Both the position numbers and the translations under genes were made by a program. Shown here piece after piece: positions 42,509-52,470 of a DNA stretch of 64,000 bases. Location: the NCBI GenBank assembly GCA_047602465.1, contig JASGHF010000001.1, forward strand, positions 1,674,001 through 1,738,000. The letters are read 5' to 3'. Position 1 is the first letter of the stretch; each line of letters starts with the position of its first letter. The notes under the pieces are model-generated. The model saw nothing but the letters and a program-made list of their open reading frames with translations. It was not told where the DNA came from and did not search any database. This DNA is from JADZAI01 sp047602465 (lineage in GTDB: Bacteria; Pseudomonadota; Alphaproteobacteria; Micropepsales; Micropepsaceae).

Positions 42509-45457
42509 ATGGCGAAGACCGACAAAGAATTGAGCCCCACGGGCAAATCCAAGGCCCCGTTCACGAAGGGCGACCATCTCTATCTGATCGATGCGTCGGG
42601 CTATATCTTCCGCGCCTATCACGCGCTGCCGCCGCTGACGCGGAAATCCGACGGCCTGCCGGTCGGCGCGGTGAGCGGCTACTGCAACATGATCCACAAG
42701 CTGCTGGCCGAACTGCGCGGCGGGGAGAGGCCGAGCCATATCGCGGCGATCTTCGACATGGCGGAGGTGACGTTCCGCAATGAGATCTATCCTGAATACA
42801 AGGCGCACAGGCCGCCAGCGCCCGAAGACCTGATCCCGCAATTCCCGCTGATCCGCGATGCGACGCGGGCCTTCAACGTGGATGTGGTGGAGCTGGCCGG
42901 ATACGAGGCCGACGATCTGATCGCCGCCTATGCCTGCCAGGCCCGCGACAAAGGCGGGCGCGTGACCATCGTGTCGTCCGACAAGGATCTGATGCAGCTG
43001 GTGGATGACGGGAAGATCGAGCTGTTCGACGCGATGAAGTCGAAGCGGATCGCCAGCCCGGAAGTGTTCGAGAAATTCGGCGTGACGCCGGACAAGGTGA
43101 TCGACATCCAGGCCCTCGCCGGGGACAGCGTCGACAACGTGCCGGGCGTGCCGGGGATCGGCATCAAGACGGCGGCGGAGCTGATCAACACCTATGGCGA
43201 TCTGGAGACGCTGCTGGCGAAGGCCGGCGAGATCAAACAGCCCAAGCGCCGCGAGAACCTGATCGAACATGCCGAGAAGGCGCGCATCTCGAAGCGTCTG
43301 GTGACGCTGGACTGCGATACGCCGGTGCCGGTGAAGCTGGACGATCTGGCGGTGGAGGAGATCGACGCGCAGAAGCTGATCGGCTTCCTGAAGGCGATGG
43401 AGTTCTCGACGCTGACCAAGCGCGTCGCGACCGAATTCGAGGTGGACGACGTCAACGCCATTGCGGCGAGCGATGTGGAGGCGGCCGCGCCGGTAGCGGC
43501 GGAGGCCGCAGCGCCGAAATCGCGGACGCCGAAGATCGAAGGCGGCGCCGAGTGGACGCCGCAGAACCGCGCGGGCGGCGAGGAAGCCCTGGCGGCGCTG
43601 AAAGCGGCGTTCGATGTGAAGGCCTATCGCGCGCTGACCGATGCGGCGGCGCTGGAGGCCTATGTCGCGCGGGCGACGGAGCAGGGTTTCGTCGCGTTCG
43701 ACACCGAGACGACGGGCCTCGACCCCATGAGCGACATGCTGGTGGGCGTGAGCCTGGCGCTGAAGCCGGGCGATGCGGTCTATATCCCGCTGCGCCACGG
43801 GACGCTGACGCAGGATCTGATGTCGGCGGGCGAAGCGCCGGTGCAGATTCCCTTCGACAAGGCGATGGCGATCCTCAAACCGATGCTGGAAGACCCGAGC
43901 GTTCTGAAGATCGGGCAGAACGCGAAGTTCGACATCCAGGTATTCGCGGGCGCGGGCATCACGGTTTCGCCCGTCGATGACACGATGCTGATGTCCTATG
44001 CGCTGGATGCCGGACGGCGCAGCCATGGCATGGACGATTTGTCGGTGAGCCATCTCGGCCACCAGCCCATCGCGTTCAAGGAGGTCGCGGGCAGCGGCAA
44101 GAACATGCTGACCTTCGACCGCGTCGAGATCGGCCGCGCGACCGAATATGCCGCCGAGGACGCGGACGTGACGCTGCGCCTGCACGGCGTGCTGAAGCCG
44201 CGCCTGCCGGCCGATGGCATGACCACCGTCTATGAGACGCTGGAGCGGCCGCTGATCGGCGTGCTGGCCGCCATGGAGCGCGACGGCATTCTGGTGGACC
44301 GCGAGACGCTGTCACGCCTGTCGGGGCGGTTCGCGCAGAAAATGGCGGGGCTGGAAGACGAGATCTACAAACTGGCGGGCGAGCGCTTCAATGTAGGCAG
44401 CCCCAAGCAGCTGGGCGACATTCTGTTCGGCCGCATGGGCCTGCCCGGCGGCAAGAAGACGGCGTCCGGCGCGTGGTCGACGGATTCGTCCGCGCTGGAA
44501 GACCTGGCGGCGCAGGGACACGAACTGCCCAAGGTGCTGATGGAGTGGCGGCAGCTCTCCAAGCTGAAGGGCACCTATACCGACGCCCTGCCCGGCTATA
44601 TCAACGAACGCACGGGCCGCGTGCATACCAGCTATTCTCTGGCATCGACTTCGACCGGGCGGCTGTCGTCCAGCGAGCCGAATTTGCAGAACATCCCGAT
44701 CCGCACCGAAGAGGGGCGGTCGATCCGCACGGCGTTCGTCGCCGCGCCGGGGCATGTGCTGATCAGCGCCGACTACAGCCAGATCGAGCTGCGGCTGCTG
44801 GCGCATGTCGCCGACATTCCGGCGCTGAAAAAGGCGTTCACCGACGGGCTGGACATCCACGCGATGACGGCGTCGGAAATGTTCGGCGTGCCGGTGGAAG
44901 GCATGCCGAGCGAGACGCGGCGGCGCGCCAAGGCGATCAATTTCGGGATCATCTACGGCATTTCGGCGTTCGGACTTTCCAATCAGCTCGGCATCGAGCG
45001 CGCCGAGGCCGACGCCTATATCAAGACCTACTTCCAGCGCTTTCCCGGCATCCGCGACTATATGGATCGCACCAAGGCCGAGGCGCGCGAGCGCGGCTAT
45101 GTCGAGACGATCTTCGGGCGGCGGCTGCATTTCCCCGAGATGAAGGGCGCAAGCCCGGCGCATCGCGCCTTCATGGAGCGCGCGGCGATCAACGCGCCGC
45201 TGCAGGGCGCGGCGGCCGACATCATCCGCCGCGCGATGATCCGCCTGCCGGGCGCATTGCAGTCAGCGGGGCTGAAGGCGCGGATGCTGCTGCAGGTGCA
45301 TGACGAACTGATCTTCGAGGCGCCGGAAAAGGAAGCGAAGGCGACGGCGGCGCTGGTGAAGGACGTGATGGAGAAGGCCCCGCTGCCGGCGGTCGCGATG
45401 TCCATTCCGCTGACGGTAGAGGCGAAGGCCGGCAGGAACTGGGACGAGGCCCACTAG
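42509..45457 (+). CDS. polA: DNA polymerase I
   Basis: A protein of 982 residues with all three domains. 5'-3' exonuclease (about 20-300): LYLIDASGYIFRAYHALPPL, AIFDMAEVTFRNEIYPEYKAHR, VSSDKDLMQL, ALAGDSVDNVPGVPGIG. 3'-5' exonuclease (about 385-570): FVAFDTETTGLDPM with the catalytic Asp-x-Glu, so proofreading should be active. Polymerase (about 600-982): motif A LISADYSQIELRLLAH near 750, O-helix RRRAKAINFGIIYGISAFGL, motif C QVHDELIFE near 930. It fills gaps and removes RNA primers. The stop TAG lies in the IS target CTAG, and the gene is intact. Confidence 0.97.
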   Translation: MAKTDKELSPTGKSKAPFTKGDHLYLIDASGYIFRAYHALPPLTRKSDGLPVGAVSGYCNMIHKLLAELRGGERPSHIAAIFDMAEVTFRNEIYPEYKAHRPPAPEDLIPQFPLIRDATRAFNVDVVELAGYEADDLIAAYACQARDKGGRVTIVSSDKDLMQLVDDGKIELFDAMKSKRIASPEVFEKFGVTPDKVIDIQALAGDSVDNVPGVPGIGIKTAAELINTYGDLETLLAKAGEIKQPKRRENLIEHAEKARISKRLVTLDCDTPVPVKLDDLAVEEIDAQKLIGFLKAMEFSTLTKRVATEFEVDDVNAIAASDVEAAAPVAAEAAAPKSRTPKIEGGAEWTPQNRAGGEEALAALKAAFDVKAYRALTDAAALEAYVARATEQGFVAFDTETTGLDPMSDMLVGVSLALKPGDAVYIPLRHGTLTQDLMSAGEAPVQIPFDKAMAILKPMLEDPSVLKIGQNAKFDIQVFAGAGITVSPVDDTMLMSYALDAGRRSHGMDDLSVSHLGHQPIAFKEVAGSGKNMLTFDRVEIGRATEYAAEDADVTLRLHGVLKPRLPADGMTTVYETLERPLIGVLAAMERDGILVDRETLSRLSGRFAQKMAGLEDEIYKLAGERFNVGSPKQLGDILFGRMGLPGGKKTASGAWSTDSSALEDLAAQGHELPKVLMEWRQLSKLKGTYTDALPGYINERTGRVHTSYSLASTSTGRLSSSEPNLQNIPIRTEEGRSIRTAFVAAPGHVLISADYSQIELRLLAHVADIPALKKAFTDGLDIHAMTASEMFGVPVEGMPSETRRRAKAINFGIIYGISAFGLSNQLGIERAEADAYIKTYFQRFPGIRDYMDRTKAEARERGYVETIFGRRLHFPEMKGASPAHRAFMERAAINAPLQGAAADIIRRAMIRLPGALQSAGLKARMLLQVHDELIFEAPEKEAKATAALVKDVMEKAPLPAVAMSIPLTVEAKAGRNWDEAH

Positions 45458-46298
45458 GGTCCGGACTCAATTGAGCCAATAGGCGCATATAGCGGCGATG
45501 AGAGCGCCAGAGAGGAAGTTTCTGGCGAGCTTGTCGTACCGGGTTGCGACCCGTCGAAAGTCCTTGAGACGACACCACATGCGTTCGATGCGGTTTCGGT
45601 CGCGATAGGCGATTTTGTCGCAGGGGATAGGCGCGCGGCGAGAAGTGGTTGAGGGAATGACGACCTCAGCCCCACGCCGGGCAAGCAACTGGCGCAGGTG
45701 GTTGGCGTCGTAGCCCTTGTCGGCGAGCAGCTTGGTGAATGGCCCGGCTGCTTCGATCAGGGCAGCCGCCATGGTGACATCGTTGGTGTTGCCAGGGCTG
45801 AGCAGCAGCACGCGCGGTTTGCCGTGATGATCGACCAGGCCGTGGAGCTTGGTGGTGCGGCCGCCCCGTGAGCGACCTATCGCTTGGTCGAAGTCCCCCC
45901 TTTTGCGCCCGAGGCTGAGCGGTGCGCCTTCACATGCGTCGCGTCGATCGAGGCCGAGGAGTAGATGCCGGTGTGGCCGGTCAGGGCATAGAAGATCTCA
46001 TGCCACAAACCCTGCCGGCTCCAGCGGTTGAAGCGATTGTAGATCGTCGTGTACGGCCCGAACTCCGGCGGGCAATCGCGCCAGCGCGCCCCGCACTTCA
46101 GCATGTGCACGATGCCCGAAATCACCCGCCGGTCATCGACCCGGTGCGCTCCCTTACGACCGCGCGGCAGCAAAGGCTCAATCCGTGCCCATTCGGCATC
46201 GCTCAGCCATTCAACCCGTCGTGCCATCCCAAGATCCCCCTTCAGGAACCTTGAATCAGCACTCCACCCAATCCGCTAGACCTTATTGGGTACAGACC
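45458..46298 (-). mobile_element. IS5-family insertion sequence (IS427-like), 841 bp
   Basis: Ends GGTCCGGACTCAAT (left) and GGTCTGTACCCAAT (right, minus strand) form imperfect terminal inverted repeats. The element is flanked by a 4-bp direct repeat CTAG (45454-45457 and 46299-46302), the usual YTAR target of this family. It contains one transposase in two overlapping frames. It sits exactly between polA and its convergent neighbour, restoring the stop codon of each through the duplicated CTAG. Confidence 0.9.
45467..46227 (-). CDS. IS5-family transposase (orfA/orfB by programmed frameshift)
   Basis: The first frame (46227-45877) has the IS5 N-terminal DNA-binding region (LSDAEWARIEPLLPRGRKGAHRVDDRRVISGIVHML) and the first catalytic Asp in SASIDATHVKAHRSA. 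The second (to 45467) has the second Asp in LLADKGYDANHLRQLL and the catalytic Glu in NRIERMWCRLKDFRRVATRYDK. The frames overlap at an A4G6 slippery run (45895-45904), a normal device in IS427-group elements. Both frames are intact, so the IS may be active. Confidence 0.88.
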
Positions 46299-47897
46299 CT
46301 AGGCCGCGACGGCGCGGGCGGCGCGGCGGACGAGTTCCGCCAGCGCCGTCTCGCAGGCGCCTTTGGGGACGCCGCCATAGTTCAGCGCCTGTGCGTATTG
46401 CACGATCGCCGCCGGACCCTTGGCGGGATCGGCGAGGAGTTTCTGCAGACGCGGCAGATCGAGCGTGCGGCGCGCGGCGGCGTCGATGATTTTCGCGCCT
46501 TCGGTGCGCGCCGTTTCGGACAGGGCCGATTTGAGCAGCGCCGACTGGAGGCCGGCCGCACGCGCCAGACGCGTAAGAGCGACGCCTTCCGCCATCAACG
46601 CCTGATCGAACGTCGCGTTGGCGAGAACGGGTTTGAGATAATCCCAGATGCGGCGCTTGTTCGCGGCCCCGACGATATTGATCTCGAAGGCGATGAGCCG
46701 GCCGGCGATGGCGAGCGGACCTTCGGCGCCCGCGAGATAATCGGTGATCGGGGCCGACTGAACGAGGTGATTGGAGCGCAGCGTCACCGCGCCGACGATA
46801 TCTTCATGCGGCACGAGGCGGGTCGGCCCCTGCACGAGACGCGAGGTGATGGCGCGAAGATGCGCAAGTTCGGTCTCGACGCTGGGCGCCAGGCGCTTGT
46901 GCGTTTTCAGCTCGGCGAGCACGCGGCGGGCGAGCGCGGTGCGGGCATCGAGCAGATGGCCCGCGGCGAACAGGCCCGCCAGACGCCCAAGCGCCAGATG
47001 CGGCGCGTTGGGCGGAACGCGCCCAAGATAGAGATCGCTCATGGCGACCAGCGCGCCGCCGAGATCGTCGACCGGGCCGAGAACTTCCTGCAGAGCGGCC
47101 GCGCCGCCGAGCAATTCGCCCACGATGGCGTCCGCCAGCGCGATGACGATTTGGGCGGCGCGCTCCTCCTGCGGAGGCGTGGCGATGAGCGCCAGAACGC
47201 GGTCAAGCTTGTCGCTCCACGTCGTGGCGGGCTTGAGATACTGGGCGAGCGCAAGGCCGATCAGGAAGGCGCCGTCGGCCGCAGCGGCCTTCGCCTCGGC
47301 ATAGGCGTTCATTTCGGCGATCGACTGCGGCGTCATGATCCGCCGGGCGCGGTCTTCGCGGTAAACACGCTTGATGGCGCGGTCGGCGAGATCGGTGATG
47401 GCGCGGATCGCCTGCGGCAGGGGGAGGTTGCCGCCGCCATTGGACTGGGCGATGGCGATCTTCTGGACGGCGTGCTGGAAAAGCGTGCCGGTCGCTTCCA
47501 GCTTTTCCAGCATGTCGGCGCGGTGGATGAGTTCGGTGACCGTCAGCTTCCAGCGGCTGAGAACATCGGCGAAGAGACGGCCGAGCGTGTTGCGCGCATG
47601 GGCGGAATAGAGATCTTCCGGCGTGAGGCAAGGCAGAGCCGACGGCAGGTATTCGGCGGCCTTGGCGACCTTGAAGCTGAGCTTCTGCCCCTCTTCGAGG
47701 ATGCGCAGCGACATGAAATCGCCCGTCGCTTCGTCATAGGTCTCTTTCATCACCTTGACGGCGCTTGCGGAACCGGAGGCGAGGGTCGCTTCCGCCGCCT
47801 CCAGGATTTCGGCCCGGTTTTCGCCGGCCTCCTGCAAAGACCACCCGGGCGAGGCGCCGCGACGGACAAAAAGCTCGTAATGCACCTGCTGCGCCAT
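46299..47897 (-). CDS. Large helical protein of unknown function
   Basis: A protein of 532 residues, mostly alpha-helical and Ala-rich, with no signal peptide or membrane segment. Starts MAQQVHYELFVRRGASPGWSLQEAGENRAEILEAAE. No catalytic motif is visible. It converges on polA; its stop codon is read on the minus strand from the CTAG duplicated by the IS. It is a full-length, well-formed gene by codon pattern; I do not recognise the family. Confidence 0.75.
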   Translation of the reverse strand: MAQQVHYELFVRRGASPGWSLQEAGENRAEILEAAEATLASGSASAVKVMKETYDEATGDFMSLRILEEGQKLSFKVAKAAEYLPSALPCLTPEDLYSAHARNTLGRLFADVLSRWKLTVTELIHRADMLEKLEATGTLFQHAVQKIAIAQSNGGGNLPLPQAIRAITDLADRAIKRVYREDRARRIMTPQSIAEMNAYAEAKAAAADGAFLIGLALAQYLKPATTWSDKLDRVLALIATPPQEERAAQIVIALADAIVGELLGGAAALQEVLGPVDDLGGALVAMSDLYLGRVPPNAPHLALGRLAGLFAAGHLLDARTALARRVLAELKTHKRLAPSVETELAHLRAITSRLVQGPTRLVPHEDIVGAVTLRSNHLVQSAPITDYLAGAEGPLAIAGRLIAFEINIVGAANKRRIWDYLKPVLANATFDQALMAEGVALTRLARAAGLQSALLKSALSETARTEGAKIIDAAARRTLDLPRLQKLLADPAKGPAAIVQYAQALNYGGVPKGACETALAELVRRAARAVAA

Positions 47898-47958
47898 GGG
47901 TGGAAAATGCCTTGGCGGCGGTTAATCCCACGTTGCGCAAAACACGTAGTTTTGCGTC

Positions 47959-49371
47959 TCAGAGCAGCTTGCCAGGGTTCATGATGCCGAGCGGATCGAG
48001 CAGCGCCTTGATCTGGCGCATCAGGCCGATCTCGATGGAACCTTTTACCGACGGGAGAAGCGCACGCTTGTCGACGCCGATGCCGTGTTCGGCGGAAATG
48101 GAGCCGTGGAACTTTCCGGCAAGATCGAAGACAGCGGCGTTCATGTCGCTGCGGCGCGCCAGAAAGGCGGCGGTCTCCATGGTTTCGGGCTGCGAGATGT
48201 TGAAATGGAGATTGCCGTCACCGAGATGGCCGAACGGTACGGGGCGGCAGCCGGGAATGACGCGCTGAACCAGCGGCAGCGCCTGATCGAGAAAATCCGG
48301 CACGGCGGCGACCGGCACGGCGATGTCGTGCTTGATGGAGCCGCCGGCGTATTTCTGCGCTTCCGACATCGCCTCGCGCAGATGCCAGAAGGCGGCGGCC
48401 TGGGCGCCCGATGCGGCCAGCGCCGCGTCGCTGAAATCGCCGCTTTCGAGGAGCGCGGCGAGGGCGTGCTCGACGGCGGCTTCGAAGCCGTGAGCGCTCT
48501 GCGTGGAGATTTCGGCGAGCACATACCAGGGTGAGGACGCGGAAAGCGGATCGCGCGCCTGGTGCGTGGCGGCGAGAACCAGCTCCAGGCCGAAGCGCGG
48601 CATCAGCTCGAAGGTCGTGACCGTTCCCGGCGCGAGGGCGCGGAGTTTGGCGAGCGCGGCGAGCGCGGCGCGTGCGCCGGGCGTGGCGGCGAAGATCGTC
48701 GCCTTCGCGACGGGCTTGGGGAAGAGTTTCAGCGAGGCGGCGGTGATGAGGCCGAGCGTGCCTTCCGCACCGATGAAAAGGTTTTTCAGATCGTAGCCGG
48801 TATTGTCCTTCCGCAGCGTGCGAAGGCCGTTCCAGATGTCGCCGGAGGGCAGCACGATTTCGAGGCCGAGCGCGAGATCGCGGGCATTGCCGTATGCCAG
48901 CACAGCCGTGCCGCCGGCATTGGTGGAAAGATTGCCGCCGATGGTGGCGCTGCCTTCCGATGCGAGCGAGAGGGGAAAGAGGAGACCGGCGTCATCGGCC
49001 GCATCCTGCACGGCCTTCAGCGTGACGCCGGCCTCGACGATGAGCGACTGGCCCGGCGCGTCGATGGCGCGGATGCGGTTGAGGCGGGTGAGGGAGACGA
49101 CGATCTGGCCGCCGCTGTCGTCGGGAATCTGGCCGCCGACGAGGCCGGTATTGCCGCCCTGGGGCACGAGCGCCGTGCGTGTTTCCGACGCGAGGCGGAC
49201 GATAGCGGCGACCTCGTCCACCGTGCCGGGACGCAGCACGAGCGCCGCTTTGCCCGTCCATCGGTCGCGCCATTCGGTGAGGAACGGCGCCTGATCGGCG
49301 GCATCGGCCAGCGCCTGGCCCGAGGGGACAAGGGCGGCGAAGCGGGCGATGAGGGCGGGATCGAGCGGCAC
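47959..49371 (-). CDS. FAD-linked oxidase (GlcD/D-2-hydroxyacid dehydrogenase type)
   Basis: A protein of 470 residues. The PCMH-type FAD domain shows LVLRPGTVDEVAAIVRLASETRTALVPQGGNTGLVGGQ, SLASEGSATIGGNLSTNAGGTAVLAYGNARDLALGLEIVLPSG and NLFIGAEGTLGLITAASLKLFP. The C-terminal oxidase domain has FGHLGDGNLHFNI and SAEHGIGVDKR, with conserved His residues typical of D-2-hydroxyglutarate or D-lactate dehydrogenases. It oxidises a D-2-hydroxyacid. It follows the GNAT gene closely on the same strand. Confidence 0.9.
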   Translation of the reverse strand: MPLDPALIARFAALVPSGQALADAADQAPFLTEWRDRWTGKAALVLRPGTVDEVAAIVRLASETRTALVPQGGNTGLVGGQIPDDSGGQIVVSLTRLNRIRAIDAPGQSLIVEAGVTLKAVQDAADDAGLLFPLSLASEGSATIGGNLSTNAGGTAVLAYGNARDLALGLEIVLPSGDIWNGLRTLRKDNTGYDLKNLFIGAEGTLGLITAASLKLFPKPVAKATIFAATPGARAALAALAKLRALAPGTVTTFELMPRFGLELVLAATHQARDPLSASSPWYVLAEISTQSAHGFEAAVEHALAALLESGDFSDAALAASGAQAAAFWHLREAMSEAQKYAGGSIKHDIAVPVAAVPDFLDQALPLVQRVIPGCRPVPFGHLGDGNLHFNISQPETMETAAFLARRSDMNAAVFDLAGKFHGSISAEHGIGVDKRALLPSVKGSIEIGLMRQIKALLDPLGIMNPGKLL

Positions 49372-49378
49372 GGCGCGA

Positions 49379-49885
49379 CTATAGCGGCAGGAGATCGCGC
49401 GTCATGTAGCGCGCATCGCCGCCATAGGAGGCGAGCATCGTGGCGAGGGCCGGTGTGGTGGCGTCGGTGAAGCCGTGGCGGTGCCAGAAGGGGACCGAGT
49501 TGTTCACCGCCACAAGCGCCAAGCGATGGAGGCCGTGGCTGCGGGCGAGGGCTTCGAGCGTGGCGATAATGGTACGGGCGGCACCCTGCCCCCGCGTTTC
49601 GGACAGAAGCGCGATGTCGTGGATGTACCAGACATCCGGATGGGCAGGGAGCGCGTGGAGGTGGCTGTCGAGCGCCGGCGGCGCGCCATCGACCCAGCGA
49701 TGGCTGAGGAAATAGGCAGAAGGCTTGCTGTCGACATCGAAGATGAAGCAGCCGGTGGGTTCGAGTGCGAGACGCTCGGCGGCGATGGCGGGATCTTCCG
49801 GGAAAGCCGGATGGACGATTTCACCGATGCGCTCCACGGCCGGGAGATCGGCGCGGGTCATCGGACGCCAAGAAGGGTTGGTCAT
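49379..49885 (-). CDS. GNAT-family N-acetyltransferase
   Basis: A protein of 168 residues from ATG 49885. WRPMTRADLPAVERIGEIVHPAFPE at the N-terminus, DVWYIHDIALLSETRGQGAARTIIATLEALARSHGLHRLALVAVNNSVPFWHRHGF with the acetyl-CoA motif RGQGAA and the terminal beta-bulge region. Transfers acetyl from acetyl-CoA to an unknown amine. It lies between pnkp and the FAD oxidase gene, seven bases upstream of the latter. Confidence 0.88.
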   Translation of the reverse strand: MTNPSWRPMTRADLPAVERIGEIVHPAFPEDPAIAAERLALEPTGCFIFDVDSKPSAYFLSHRWVDGAPPALDSHLHALPAHPDVWYIHDIALLSETRGQGAARTIIATLEALARSHGLHRLALVAVNNSVPFWHRHGFTDATTPALATMLASYGGDARYMTRDLLPL

Positions 49886-49917
49886 GGCGCGGCAGATGGT
49901 TGATGGCGTGGCGGTCG

Positions 49918-52470
49918 TCACAGACGTGGGTCCACCGGTTCGCTTTCCAGCGCGAGGACGCCGAACACGCATTCATGGACCTGACGCAAGGGCGCGCCAG
50001 CAGCAAAGCGCTCAAGCGCTTCGAGCCCAAGCGCGAACTCGCGATTCGCCAAGGCGCGCTTCGCCCCCAGGCCGCGTTGCCGCAAGCGTTCAAGATTCTG
50101 CGGAGCGTCATAGTCGGCGCCGTAGATAATGCGGAGATACTCACGTCCGCGCACCTTGAGCGCCGGCTGGATGAGACCCTTTGCGCCCTTGGCGATAAAT
50201 GCCTCGGGCTTCACGACCATGCCTTCGCCATCGGCGGCGCAGATGTCTTCCCACCATGCGGCCGCAGCCGCCCGGTCGTTCGTATCGTTCAGATCGACAT
50301 AACGATGGGCGGTCATCTTGAGATGGGCGGACGCGCCATCAACAAGCCGGCGGATGACATCGAGATGCCAGGCATGCGGCTGGCCGGTGTGCGATTTCCC
50401 CTCTGTCGCGAGGATGTGGAACGGCGCGAGCTTAAGGTCTTCCAGTCCCGCATTTTCGATGCAGTAGGCCGAATAGGCGGCGACGAAGGCGTCTGCGGCC
50501 TGTTGCCGCGTGGCGAACGCATTCATCGGCTCAGGAATTTCGACGCCGCGCGCGCGTGCCGACGCGATAGCCGATGCCGCGAGGCCGAGACCCATACGGC
50601 CCGCCGCGCCTACCGGCCCGTATTGCTGGAGCAGCAGCGACTTTGCCTTCGCCGACCACGGCATGAGTTCGCAATCAAGCGCGATCCAGTCGGTTTCGAG
50701 CTCGTCCCAAAGGCCGGCCTCGGTCATCGCTGCATCGACCGCAGCCAGAATCGCGGCCTCGTGGTCAGGCTGCGTTGGGAAGAAGGCGCGGCCCGTGCGG
50801 GTATAGATGATGCCTCGCGAGTCGCCGGCGACGCCGAAACGGCGAAGCGCGGCCCTCTCTCGCGCCGCGATCACCACGGCGCGTGATCCCATATGCTTTT
50901 CCTGGCAGATGACCCGGTCGATGCCGAACGACCGGTAGGCATCGAAGGCCTGATCAGGATGCTCCAGCGTCCCGTCGCGTTTTGACGTTTCGACCGGCGA
51001 CATGGTCGGCGGCAGATAGATCAACCACTTCGGATCGACCGCAAAGCGGCTCATCACTTCAAGCGCGGCCGCTGCGTGATCGGCACCGATCGTAATGGGG
51101 TTGCCGAAGCGCGTGCGGATGATGCGTTTGCCGACGACATCGGAGGCGTCGAGCAGATCGTCGGCATCCTGCTGCGCCGAGAGCGCCGCCACCGGTTCGG
51201 CGACGAGGGGCCGCATGGGCTCGTAGTAGACGCGGGCTGCCGGCACCGAGACCAGTTCGCGTTCCGGATAGCGCAGCGCGGTCAGCTTGCCGCCGAAGAC
51301 GCAGCCGGTATCGACGCAGATCGTGCCGTTCAGCCATTCAGCCTCGACCACCGGCGTGTGGCCATAGACGACCATCGCGCGGCCGCGATAATCCGCCGCC
51401 CATGGATAGCGGACCGGCAGACCGAAGGCGTCTGTTTCGCCCGTAGTGTCGCCATAGAGCGCAAAGGCCCGGACGGCTGCCGAGCCGCGGCCCTGCATGT
51501 CTTCGCGCAAGCCCGCGTGGGCGACGACCAGCTTCCAGCCGTCGAGGACATAGTGGCTGCGCAGACCGTCGACGAACTTGCGGACCCGCTGGCGGAACTC
51601 TGGCGGCTTCGTCTCAAGCTGCTCCAGCGTTTCCTTCAGGCCGTGCGTCAACTTCACATCACGGCCGTTGAGCGCCTTGAGCAGCTTGGCCTCGTGGTTG
51701 CCCTGGACGCACAGTGCATCGCCGCATTCGACCAGCGGCATGACGAAGGCGAGCGTTTCGGCGACCGCCGGCCCGCGATCGACAAGATCGCCGACGAAGA
51801 CAAGCGTCCGTCCCTCGGCATGACGCGCGCGAAGGCCACCGGCCTCATCACTCAACACATAGCCAAGCTTTTCGACAAGCGCCTTCATCTCGTCCGCGCA
51901 GCCATGGACGTCTCCGATGATGTCGAACGGCCCGGTGAGATCGGAGCGGTCGGTCCACAGACGATCACGTTCGAGTTCGAGCGCGTCGGCCTCCTCCGGC
52001 GAGGACAGCGTGATTATGTTGTGGAAGCCTTCGCGGCGCAGGCCGCCGCGCGACTTGCGCAGCGCCACGCAGTGATTGCGCACCACATGAGGGCCGAAAT
52101 CACGATCCGGCCGCGACTTGTTGCGCTCCTGGCAAAGCGCCTCGGGCATGTCGAGGACGATGGCGACGGCGAGCGCGTGATAGCTGCGCGCCAGTTCGAC
52201 GAAGCGCGCGCGATCCTCACGCCGTACATTGGTCGCGTCGATGACGACGAGTTTGCGGCGCTTGAGGCGCTTGCCGGCGATGTAGTTCACCAGATCGAAG
52301 GCGTCAGCGGTCGCATCCTGAGCGTTCTCGTCGTCGGAGACGAGACCCCGCGCAACATCGGACGAGACGATCTCGGTCGGCCTGAAGTGCTTGCGGGCGA
52401 AACTGGACTTGCCGGAGCCGGAGGCGCCGATCAGCAGGACGATCGCAAATTCCGGAATCTTCACGCGCAT
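49918..52470 (-). CDS. pnkp: Polynucleotide kinase-phosphatase-ligase (bacterial Pnkp)
   Basis: A protein of 850 residues with three modules. Kinase (1-170): IVLLIGASGSGKSSFARKHF. Phosphatase (about 180-420): DIIGDVHGCADEM, LVFVGDLVDRGPAV, VQGNHEAKLL, the calcineurin-like metal motifs. Ligase-like adenylyltransferase (about 460-850): catalytic Lys in ICQEKHMGSRAVVI, then DGEGMVVKPEAF. With Hen1 it repairs RNAs cut by ribotoxins: the kinase and phosphatase heal the ends and the ligase seals them. It overlaps hen1 by 10 bases, forming the usual operon. Confidence 0.92.
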   Translation of the reverse strand: MRVKIPEFAIVLLIGASGSGKSSFARKHFRPTEIVSSDVARGLVSDDENAQDATADAFDLVNYIAGKRLKRRKLVVIDATNVRREDRARFVELARSYHALAVAIVLDMPEALCQERNKSRPDRDFGPHVVRNHCVALRKSRGGLRREGFHNIITLSSPEEADALELERDRLWTDRSDLTGPFDIIGDVHGCADEMKALVEKLGYVLSDEAGGLRARHAEGRTLVFVGDLVDRGPAVAETLAFVMPLVECGDALCVQGNHEAKLLKALNGRDVKLTHGLKETLEQLETKPPEFRQRVRKFVDGLRSHYVLDGWKLVVAHAGLREDMQGRGSAAVRAFALYGDTTGETDAFGLPVRYPWAADYRGRAMVVYGHTPVVEAEWLNGTICVDTGCVFGGKLTALRYPERELVSVPAARVYYEPMRPLVAEPVAALSAQQDADDLLDASDVVGKRIIRTRFGNPITIGADHAAAALEVMSRFAVDPKWLIYLPPTMSPVETSKRDGTLEHPDQAFDAYRSFGIDRVICQEKHMGSRAVVIAARERAALRRFGVAGDSRGIIYTRTGRAFFPTQPDHEAAILAAVDAAMTEAGLWDELETDWIALDCELMPWSAKAKSLLLQQYGPVGAAGRMGLGLAASAIASARARGVEIPEPMNAFATRQQAADAFVAAYSAYCIENAGLEDLKLAPFHILATEGKSHTGQPHAWHLDVIRRLVDGASAHLKMTAHRYVDLNDTNDRAAAAAWWEDICAADGEGMVVKPEAFIAKGAKGLIQPALKVRGREYLRIIYGADYDAPQNLERLRQRGLGAKRALANREFALGLEALERFAAGAPLRQVHECVFGVLALESEPVDPRL

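Noticed and set aside
42497..44185. Minus-strand frame of 562 codons opposite polA
   Set aside because: Shadow frame; the polA reading is complete on the plus strand.
45877..45900. IS transposase frame change as a fourth frameshift error
   Set aside because: It lies on an A4G6 slippery run where IS427-type elements use programmed frameshifting, and it is not at a GANTC site.
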